The notes beneath the pieces are model-generated. The model worked only from the letters and a program-made list of their open reading frames with translations, was not told the origin of the DNA and did no database searches. Below are positions 45,701 to 53,619 of a stretch of 64,000 nucleotides of DNA, in pieces; the first letter of the stretch is position 1, and each line of letters opens with the position of its first letter. Source of the DNA: Deinandra increscens subsp. villosa (Eukaryota > Streptophyta > Magnoliopsida > Asterales > Asteraceae). The stretch is taken from NCBI GenBank assembly GCA_039602395.1, contig JBCNJP010000025.1, positions 46,891,980 through 46,955,979 on the forward strand, in the 5' to 3' direction. Position numbers and translations under genes: made by a program.

Positions 45701-46672
45701 TCTGATTTGAATGTTGAAGTATTGGATCTTAAAAGGAAAACGAACCATTTGAAGAATCCACATTCTTTCACAAGTTACTTGTGCAAAAATGAGAATTTCA
45801 AGAAGGTTTTTGGAAGTGAAGAGCATAATCAAATTCCACATCCAGTTATTCAATCTGATGCTCTAGCTGATATTCATTCTTCTGATATAACTGGAGATTA
45901 TTCTGAATTTGTGTCTGAGAAATCTGAAAAGAAGAAATCAAAGCCTTCAAACAAGAAAGTTGACTCTTCAGCATATGTTACACCTAAATTTGTTAATTTG
46001 TTTATGGTGGAACTGGTGTAGTTGATAAAGTTGTTTCTGATGACAAGAAGATTGAAAAAGATAAAAAAGAGTTGAATGAAATACAAGTTGCTACGAAGTT
46101 GGTTTGAAGCTAACAGGTTACAAGACATTAAAGCTTCATTCAATCAAGCTGCTAAATTTGGTCCTTCAAGTTCTCAAGTTGCTTTAACTAAGCTACCGGG
46201 TTACAAACGTTCTGGTTTGGGTAGTGAAGGCAAGAAGCTTAAGAAGAAAAATCAGATAAATGTGTCAAAGAAGGTTAAGAAAGAAAAGAAAGGCACCAGT
46301 TTGGATCACATCTATCACCTAGCTCAAGTCTTTATTTCTACCATGGAAAAGGGATTCGGGAGAAAGCAACAGCAGAAGGATTCATCTGAAAGTTCTCCAA
46401 AATAATTTTCCTTGTCTGGATCAAATTCTACTCCTCGAAGTCCTACTTCTAAATGGGTGCATGCAAATAGGTTTCAGGTTTTCGATGATTACTCTGATGA
46501 ATTTGAATCTGATGATAAATGTTATCCATTTCAGGGCAAACCTGTATCTAAACGATCATATCGTTTGTGCTATCAATGTCGCCGAACGGGACATATGGCA
46601 CAGGATTGTCCTGAAATTGCCAACAGAAGATTTTCAAACAAATCTGCCACTTTTATTTCAGGTTTTCGATGA
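42714..46672 (+). pseudogene. C4 Gag, interrupted and frameshifted
   Basis: Start MSDFHAFSAAQTSLQAMMNYDNE, Gag core (YYNWRSRFEFYI, ELWDAIAERCEGNDQYKK, FSHLINELDVV, ALPEKWENYVMML). TGA at 43380 where C2 has an Arg codon; frame change near 43800; a degenerate first knuckle (FKCSTFRNFAREC: one Cys and the His are lost). The hAT element sits at 43980. After it (44870-46021) come YDWAAEFPDESAF, CEFCAQKDRKIREL and about 280 residues of coiled coil; then 46076-46405 and 46412-46672 in changed frames with the second zinc knuckle CYQCRRTGHMAQDC intact at 46568-46609. No protease or pol follows before E begins. Confidence 0.85.
43980..44866. mobile_element. Non-autonomous hAT-type DNA transposon (887 bp)
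   Basis: Terminal inverted repeats TAGGGGTGAGCA ... TGCTCACCCCTA (12 of 12) flanked by perfect eight-base target duplications CTAGTGAC (43972-43979 and 44867-44874), the hallmark of hAT. Subterminal regions are packed with ACCCGG/CCGGGT and GAACCGG words in both orientations, typical of transposase-binding subterminal repeats. No transposase frame; the frame running in from C4 gag (to 44178) is accidental. It disrupts C4 gag. Confidence 0.95.
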
Positions 46673-46787
46673 TTACTCTGATGAATTTGAATCTGATGAT
46701 AAATGTTATCCATTTCAGGGCAAACCTGTATCTAAACGATCATATCGTTTGTGCTATCAATGTCGCCGAACGGGATATATGGCACAG
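46475..46787 (+). repeat. 184-bp direct duplication across the C4 second zinc knuckle
   Basis: The text TTCAGGTTTTCGATGATTAC.. at about 46474 recurs at 46658 with a constant offset of 184, so the knuckle at 46568 reappears at 46752. The second copy has one change (GHM to GYM, loss of the His ligand) and is cut at 46787 by the start of element E. Confidence 0.9.
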
Positions 46788-47332
46788 TGAGTCAAACGAG
46801 TACCGAATTAGTCGTTTCTGGTTGATGTATAACATTAGTGGGGCAATAATCTGGAAACAGGGTCAAGTAGCGTTATAAGGACGCATGGTAGTAAAAATAG
46901 TGTTATTACTGAAATATATAATACCACGGCGAATCTCTGGAATACTTGTATATGTACTGGAAAACATCGTTTTAAAGCTAAACTTTGTTTTATCAAGTTA
47001 TAAAAACCTGTGAATTCACCAACTTGATGTTGACTACTCAAATATGTTAATCTCATGTAATTGATTCGGCGTTGGATGTTGGAGTTCCAACTTAGGACAA
47101 GTCTGTCGGGAGGGATTCGTGTTAGCATTTGTGTGCATATGTCTTTAAATAAAATCCCGTTATGTTGTGAACTCATATTATTACTTTGTTTCATATAACA
47201 AAAGTACTGTTTGTAAGCTATTGAAATAAAGTGTGGTTTTAAAATCATATAGTTGTCGTTCGATATAATCATAGCTGTGATCCATTATCGTCACACCTAA
47301 TGCTTCCGAAAAGTTTCTGATGGGGTGTGACA
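46788..47332 (+). repeat. Element E 5' LTR (about 545 bp)
   Basis: The 3' end is certain: GGGGTGTGACA four bases before the PBS. The 5' end is taken at TGAGTCAAACG, where C4 Gag sequence breaks off; the terminal TG fits, but the LTR could be 5' truncated. Predicted target duplication CACAG (46783-46787). Confidence 0.75.
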
Positions 47333-47335
47333 AAT

Positions 47336-47347
47336 TGGTATCAGAGC
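47336..47347 (+). promoter_or_regulatory. Element E primer-binding site (tRNA-Met type)
   Basis: TGGTATCAGAGC directly downstream of the LTR. Confidence 0.94.
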
Positions 47348-47574
47348 CAGTGGTTATAGAGAACTAGGATGCATTAGAGGTCCTAGACTATAGCCGGTTG
47401 GTTCTTGTGTCGGGTAGGCATGTTACACATGTTCATATATGTTCTAGGTATATTTTACTTGCAAAATATATTTTATTTTTATATTACTCATCTTTAAATC
47501 GTACATGTTACAGTTGAATCAGAAACGATGTTATCATATCATCCTCTGAGGATGATTCAGGTGTAATTGTTAAC

Positions 47575-48201
47575 GTGAATCATAATGAGGGGTGGGCACC
47601 GAGTGAAATACCTAATGATGATCAAGAGTACGCGCCAGATATTGAAGAGCAAGCTGACGAAGAAGTTCCAATATACAAAGAAGACGGTGACATGATTGGC
47701 ATTGCTGACGAAATCGTACCTGACAACCCACTAGACGAGCATCTACAAGAGGTTCCAGTCATGAACGAGACAGACTTAATCAATTACGGACCAATGAGGA
47801 TCATGGACGGATCATCTGCGCCAAGTGAAGAGTTGAGGGCGGCAAATATGCAAGCATTTTGTACCATGTCTGATGACGAGAGCGTTGGGATAATTTCACT
47901 AGCATTTGAGAAGGGCGGACCATCTAACCCTATGGCACCACGAGTGTTCTACAGTGGATCACGAACTAGGCCTGATGAGGATGCCATCAATATATATTTT
48001 CTGAGGATGGAGATGGATCGACGGGACAAGGAGTTGAGCGAACTACGAGCTAGACTACAAAAGGTTGAGGAAATGATGAGAACGACATCGTCTACTATGA
48101 CACAACACGGGATTGAGATTCACCTTAGGATGAGGGTAGTGGCGGCAGAGCAAAAGGAAGCTGAGGCGCATGAGAAGGCGATGCGTCACGAGTCCAGATA
48201 A
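47575..48201 (+). CDS. Element E leader ORF upstream of gag (208 codons, unknown)
   Basis: An intact frame between PBS and gag. The first ~110 residues are acidic (NDDQEYAPDIEEQADEEV) with no domain I recognise; the last ~80 are charged and helical (RMEMDRRDKELSELRARLQK) and probably form a coiled coil. It is followed by 210 bases of A/T-rich sequence and then gag. Its survival as an open frame of 208 codons next to a broken gag is notable, but no function can be assigned. It could also be the remnant of an extra upstream Gag domain. Confidence 0.55.
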   Translation: MNHNEGWAPSEIPNDDQEYAPDIEEQADEEVPIYKEDGDMIGIADEIVPDNPLDEHLQEVPVMNETDLINYGPMRIMDGSSAPSEELRAANMQAFCTMSDDESVGIISLAFEKGGPSNPMAPRVFYSGSRTRPDEDAINIYFLRMEMDRRDKELSELRARLQKVEEMMRTTSSTMTQHGIEIHLRMRVVAAEQKEAEAHEKAMRHESR

Positions 48202-48411
48202 TATTCTTTCATCTGGAATCATGAAACTGGGGTGTAACTAAATCTAGAAAAGTTACCTACTTATATAAATCGTTTCATATATAAATGTCTTTACATATTA
48301 CGTGATTGGTGAATGTATATATTTCTGGCTAACCATGGTAAATATATATAGATGATAAATAACTTTGTCAAAAAAAAAATCTTATATTTCATTCTTTTGT
48401 ATTGAAGAATC

Positions 48412-49281
48412 ATGGCACCAAAACGAGCAACGAGAGAAAACAACCTGGAATCAAACCCTATCATGACCCATGAACAAATCAATCAGTTGGTGGCAGAACA
48501 GGTAGCTACCGCCATAGCCAACTATGATGCTACTCGTGTCACGGCTGATGTGAGTGGTACCGGAGGAGGAGGAACTAATGGAGGTACCTGGAAATACCCA
48601 AAAGATTATTTGGTTAACATAGAAATTGTTTAAAAAAATAAAAAATTTAAAAGTAAATAAATAAATAAAATTTAACTTAACGTATCGTGGACAGAGGGCG
48701 GAGAAGGGAGTCGAACCTGTTCATACAAGAGTTTCCTTGACTGCAAACCCCGTTATTTTAATGGCTCGGAGGGAGCCATTGGCTTGGTGCGTTGGATTGA
48801 AAGGTTGGAAACGGTGTTTAGTATAAGCAATTGTGCTGAAGAGAACAAGGTGAAGTACGCATCAAGTACGTTCAAAGATGGAGCTTTATCCTGGTGGAAC
48901 TCGGTGACAGGATCAATGGGACTATAAGCTGCAAATCAAATGGTATGGGGAGAATTCACGAGGTTGGTAAGTGATGTTTATTGTCCAAAGAACGAAATCC
49001 AAAAGATGGAAGAAGAAATTCTGGAATCATTCCATGGAGGGTGCAGACATCGTCGGTTACACCACCCGTTTTCATGAACTGGCATTCTTATGCCCTACAC
49101 TAGTCAGTCCGGAATGCAAGAGGAACGAGAGATACATCTGGGGACTCCCAGTGCAGATCCAGGTGAACGTAAACTCTTCTCATCCAAACTCGATAAAAAG
49201 TGCGGAACAAATTGCACACAAATTGACAGATCAAGCTGTACGAAAAGGGTTACTTGTCAAGAAGGCAGTGGAAAAAGGGAA
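48412..49281 (+). pseudogene. Element E gag (partial, with candidate intron and frameshift)
   Basis: Start MAPKRATRENNLES at 48412, helix MTHEQINQLVAEQVATAIANY (counterpart of MTPAQLQAMI in A). After the candidate intron 48584-48694 the same frame resumes TCSYKSFLDCKPRYFNGSEG, SEGAIGLVRWIERLETVFSIS and ALSWWNSV. TAA near 48925; frame change near 49030; then TTRFHELAFLCPTLV, NERYIWGLPVQIQ and AEQIAHKLTDQAVRKGLL in the third frame. The gene breaks at 49281, where LTR F begins. Confidence 0.85.
48584..48694 (+). other. Candidate 111-nt GT-AG intron inside element E gag
   Basis: Begins GTACCTGG and ends GTGGACAG. 111 nt, a multiple of three, strongly A/T-rich (48630-48680 is nearly all A and T) and containing several stops in the gag frame. 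Splicing would join ..TNGG to EGGEGSRTCSYKSF in frame. It sits at the same place in gag as the 81-nt segment in element A, just upstream of the C-x-x-KSF-x-DCKP block. Confidence 0.6.
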
Positions 49282-50974
49282 TGTGATAAACATCAAATTA
49301 TACATACTTTTATACCAAATATCCTTCACAAATCGGCACAAATCTGATTTGCTAACACCAAAACAAGTCTGTTTTGTTTTGTTTTTAGGTTTTTTTTCAG
49401 GTTCAAAAGGGCAAAAGTCGTAAAAGGAACAAATTACAGTAAAAAATAGAAGAAAAATGCAAAGTTCTGAGACCAGGTAGACAAGCACGCCCCGTGCCCA
49501 CCGTCTGACACAACACAACTCGTGCCTCCCTTAGCACGGCACATGCCTCTGAACACAAATCGTACCATCTGAGACGACATGCCCTGTGCCCACTTCAGCA
49601 CGCCCCGTGCCGCCTCAGAGTTGCAGGTTCTTGCAGATCCCCTGACACAACACGCCCCGTGCCCAACCTAACATGGGCCGTGCCCAAGTCCGAAATCTTC
49701 CTATAAAAGCCATGCTCTTCTCATTTGAAAACTCGCTCAATTCTTCTCTTCCCCTCCCATGTATTGAGTTATTTGGTCGATTTTGAGTCTTGTAATCAAG
49801 TTTGTAAGAACTTTAACTTAAGTAAGAATCAGTGAGCTTTTGTCTATGAAATATTCTCCCTCTCTTAAGCAAATGTTTAAAGCCATGATTGGCTAAATTC
49901 TTATACTTACTTGGGAAGTAACAAACCTTTGGTGGGTTGGTTAACAACCTTATAAACTCACATAAGGTGTGTTTAATGACCTTATAAAAAACCCTTTTTA
50001 TTGAAAGTTTATTACTGATTTTCTAAACCAAACGTACTCTACATATCACAGACCATTTGGGGAGTCGAAACCCCAAAGGCCGGACTTGTGACACCCGGTT
50101 GAGGGATGATGCATGATCCGTAAGGTGACTCGCGCCACATGCTACATGATACGTTCAAGGTCCTTATGTCTATGTAAGCAAACTCGGTTGACCACACAAG
50201 TACGGGCTGAAAGTATTTGGTTGGGAATGGGGGTTGTAATATTTTCACTTAACGGAAGCCGAGATGGTATGTGTTTGTGAACTTGGCTCTGGTTACGCCG
50301 GAAGTGCATGCGCGAGAGTGGTGCACGGAAGAAACGGGCCTTAGTCCCTTAATAAGATCATTTTCATAATAAAATAATCCAACACGCATGGTTGTTATGT
50401 CGAGTACGGTAAGTCGGCCGGTTTGAGGGACCCCATAACTAAGTGGCATTACACCACTTTGTTTGTTCACTAGCAGCACCTACCCTCGGCATGGTACTCC
50501 TCGTAGACGATTAGTAGTTGGATGGTGAATCAACCTAAGATTCCGAAAGGTGGTTGGTCTTCTGCCAGCGAACAATCTTAAGCAAGGATATAAGTGCCTG
50601 TCAAATCCTCCTTAACCACTGGTGAGTTCTCCCATGTAATATTAACTTTGATTTACAATTCTCTATAACGCCATCTTATTTTCTTTCTTTCTTTTATTTT
50701 AGTTTATTTTTATTTCTTTCTTCAAACTAAAAGTTAGACCTGGCTAGATCATCTTACAGCGGACTGAGTATTCAGAGTTCTCACTTTCCATTGTGTCCTG
50801 ATCGACCCCGATTCAACTTACCGCTACTATACTGCCCACGATGGGTATACTTGCCCGTGTAATGTGGTGAAATAGTGGCTGTCAAGTAAATTAGGTAATT
50901 ATAAATTTAAAAGCTTAAAACTGCTAAACAGGTTTGAAAAATATAGCCATATTATAAGTACACCTCAGCACACA
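49282..50974 (+). repeat. Element F 5' LTR (about 1.69 kb)
   Basis: The left end TGTGATAAAC is placed where the E gag sequence breaks off; the right end is one of the CA dinucleotides at 50970-50974, 10-14 bases before the PBS. Without the partner LTR the ends are provisional by a few bases. It contains a CACGCCCCGTGCC word cluster (49488-49690) and a TATA box (49702-49708). The rest, 49710-50960, has no coding frame I can support. Confidence 0.8.
49488..49708 (+). promoter_or_regulatory. LTR F promoter: CACGCCCCGTGCC word cluster and TATA box
   Basis: At least six copies of GCACGCCCCGTGCC and near variants (CATGCCCTGTGCC, CATGGGCCGTGCC) between 49488 and 49690, then CTATAAAAGC with the TATA box at 49702-49708. 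The word is close to an inverted repeat (GCAC..GTGC). Confidence 0.65.
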
Positions 50975-50984
50975 CCAAGCTTTT

Positions 50985-51002
50985 TGGCGCCGTTGCCGGG
51001 GA
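50985..51002 (+). promoter_or_regulatory. Element F primer-binding site (tRNA-Asp type)
   Basis: TGGCGCCGTTGCCGGGGA, the 18-base PBS classically found in Athila/Tat elements. Confidence 0.95.
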
Positions 51003-51147
51003 CACAAACGAGAATTTGGAAAAAAGTCAAAGTTAGCAGCCTAGCCAATAGTTTAGATTAGTTTTTCTTTTCTTCTTTTAGTTAGATTTAAAATTTTGTT
51101 TTATCTTCCTTCTCTTCATCTGTTTTTCTCTGAGAAATATTGCAAGG

Positions 51148-52649
51148 ATGGATTCAAATCCAGAAAAATATTTCGGATACAACGAAGGATGGCCTCAACC
51201 TGTTTGGTGCAGAATCTGCGGTGTTCCCCATTACTCGTGGGATTTCTACATATTAGCACGAACACCTGCGTTCTTACGAGCAGATGAACCACCAGCTGAG
51301 TCCACCAGTCATCATTGTAGTTCTTTTTCTCAATCTTCGCAAAATAGTAACTTATGTCAAAACATAAATCAACCTGAGCTTAAACAGAATTATTGGCAAG
51401 AAGATATTAGAGTGCGAAATTTTAAAAATGAACCAGCAACATCAACCTCTACCTCTTGTTCCCATGATTTTTTCTTTGTCTGTATGAAATGTAAAGAGCA
51501 AAATTCCCAAGGCACAAACTTTGCTCACACACCTCATATAGAAGAACCCTCTTATATAAGTCCTAATTCAGATCTTGAAGAAACCACGGAACGAATGCTA
51601 GAACATATTAAGGTTCTCAAGGACTACTTTAGCTGTATAAAGGAGGAAGAAAAAGAAGAAATCATAATGAAGGAAATTCCGCCAGATCCCATCGCTCCAC
51701 CTACCATTTTAACAAGTCCTGAAGCAAAGGAGTTGGACGCAATGCATTCTCTTCAGATCCCGTACACCCAAGCCAACGAACCAGACCAGGAAGTAGAAGT
51801 AATGCTTAGACCCAACAAAACAACAGGTAATGGTAAGAGTAAACCTCTTCCAACCCAGGTACGCATTTCTTCACCTTCTCTTGAAAGTATTTCTAATGTG
51901 CCAACTAATTCTAGATTTTTCAAAGAATTATTCACTTCCCCTAAACTCGAGGAGTTACAACAAGTAATATTTACAAAAGAACAGTCATTACACTTTAAAC
52001 AACTTTTTGATAAAAATTCTGTGCCATGCTTTATAAAAAAGAAAATACGAAATGTCGTAGTTGATGATAGTTTACTTGTAAATATGATGCCTACTTACCT
52101 GCTTAATAGACTAGAGTTAAGAGAAATGACCCCTTCTATCTGCCGTTTATCCTCTCTGATCGTTCTATCCGTATCTCAAAAGCAATTGTCAAAGATGTCC
52201 TAATCTGTGTTAACGACGTTAACATCCCCTTTGATTTTGTCTCTTGATGATACCCATTTAGTCTTCGGAAGACCCCTCTTAGAGACTTGGAGGTCCGTGA
52301 TCAGCCCGGACGATGAGGAAATGAGACTAGAGCTGGGAGATCAGAAGCTATCTGTCAAGATCGAACGATCCCTTGGATACCCCGCTTCTGACGACCCTCC
52401 TTGGTTGCAAGAAGTAGAAGAAGAAGAACTCACCCAGGAAGCCCTGGAAGAGGAGACAAACCCATCTCCCATCTTAGATCACGCAACATACGAGTCTATC
52501 CACGCTATCCACGCTAACCCAGAAGACGAAGATTCTAACAACAAGCCGACATCTGCGGACCAACTAACTATGGAACTAAAGGTGTTCCCTGAACATATGG
52601 AGTACGCCTTTTTAGATGATGATCGTAATTTACCCGTGATCATTTCTCT
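51148..52649 (+). pseudogene. Element F Gag-protease frame (short, without a recognisable Gag core)
   Basis: Start MDSNPEKYFGYNEGWPQP (51148). Residues 21-34 look like a zinc knuckle that has lost its last Cys (CRICGVPHYSWDFY). A Ser/Thr-rich linker and a short coiled coil (TTERMLEHIKVLKDYFSCIKE) follow. From about residue 290 the protease-like region begins (FIKKKIRNVVVDDSLLVNMM, TYLLNRLELREMTPS), with a degenerate active site. A frameshift near 52150 and a stop at 52201 separate it from LDDTHLVFGRPLLETW, the end of the protease fold, and an acidic linker up to 52649 where C2 is inserted. The usual Retrotrans_gag core of Athila is not visible. Confidence 0.75.
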
Positions 52650-53019
52650 TGTTAGAGCATATTCCTATGCTATAATGTGTCTCGTGTATTGTATCTATGT
52701 GAGAGTGTCTAAGTATGAGTTGTAGTGACAAGTTCAATGGTGTCGTACCAAATGGTATGCCGGACCATATGGTACGCCCGTACCAGATGGTGAACCATTT
52801 GGTACGCAGGCTGCTTGTCACTATGTATAAATAGGTTGTGTTAGAATGATAGCTTAACACTTCTGTCATTTCTACACTTTTTGTGTGTGTTCTAGAGAGA
52901 GAAACTAGAGAGAGTCTTCTTTGTATCTTCAAGTCATCAATAAGAATTCTCTTATTTACATCTCGTGTTCATTACATTGATCAAAGCATGCAGTAGTAAG
53001 ATCGTATCTCGGTTTTACA
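52650..53019 (+). repeat. C2 5' LTR (370 bp)
   Basis: TGTTAGAGCATATTCC ... CTCGGTTTTACA. Words GTACCAAATGGTATG, GGACCATATGGTACG and GTACCAGATGGTGAACC at 52744-52815, then TATAAATA at 52826-52833. Confidence 0.96.
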
Positions 53020-53021
53020 AG

Positions 53022-53033
53022 TGGTATCAGAGC
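53022..53033 (+). promoter_or_regulatory. C2 primer-binding site (tRNA-Met type)
   Basis: TGGTATCAGAGC two bases after the LTR. Confidence 0.95.
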
Positions 53034-53619
53034 ATTTGGTTGCTCTATTGCTGTGTTTTTTATCAATTTTCGGATTTTTAGAGAGAGAAAGTTTGGGTTT
53101 CTTACGTTTTTCATCAAGTTCTTCCAATTTTGAGTGTTTTCGAGGTAAAAAATGATTTCTGAGTGTTCCTAATGAGTTTTCGCACCTCTCTGAAGCAAAT
53201 TGCAGTCCAAATTGTCAAAATTCGCGAAAATCCGTCAAATTCAGCGTGGTACGCTTCTGGTCCGCTTCAAAAACATCTGGTTCGCTGTTGGTCTGCCGCT
53301 GGTCCGCTAAGAAATCTTCAAGTTGGTCCGTGGCAGTTATATTCTGGTTCGCCGTACCATTTTGGTCCGTCGTACCAAATCTGGTCCGCTGAGTACAAAT
53401 CTGGTCCGCCGTACCAAATCTGGTCCGCTGAGTACAAATCTGGTCCGCTGGCAGTTTCTTAAACGTGTCATAACTTTTGCATCGTAAATCGCTACGAGAG
53501 CCATAAGTACTCAAATCTATCGTCTCGACGAGCTCTACATTGTTCGTTCAAAGTTGATTTTCAAAATCAAATTCTAACACCTTCGTTTTTGAGTTTGAAG
53601 TATCTTTCTCGGTGGAAAA
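53034..53619 (+). repeat. C2 5' leader with GGTCCGCTG word array
   Basis: No supportable coding frame. 53244-53455 has about twelve copies of TGGTCCGCTG, TGGTACGCTT, TGGTTCGC and CGTACCAAATCTGGTCCGC-type words; the last part is a short tandem array with a unit of about 37 bases (GAGTACAAATCTGGTCCGC...). Confidence 0.85.

Larger units (their letters stand above)
41621..46787 (+). mobile_element. Element C4: 5' part of a Gag-only copia-like element, cut by E
   Basis: 5' LTR 41621-41985, PBS 41988-41999, leader with a word array, and gag from 42714. It carries an hAT-type insertion (43980-44866) and a 184-bp internal duplication, and stops at 46787 where gypsy element E begins. Its 3' UTR and 3' LTR would lie beyond E, to the right of the window. 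Confidence 0.88.
46788..49281 (+). mobile_element. Element E: Ty3/gypsy retrotransposon, 5' part, cut by F
   Basis: LTR 46788-47332, PBS 47336-47347, a leader ORF (47575-48201) and gag (48412 to 49281) with the Retrotrans_gag core of the same type as element A. It ends inside gag where the LTR of F begins. The rest should resume to the right of F, outside the window. Confidence 0.85.

Noticed and set aside
50039..50479. Minus-strand frames in LTR F
   Set aside because: No similarity to any protein I know, antisense to the element, and inside a non-coding LTR.
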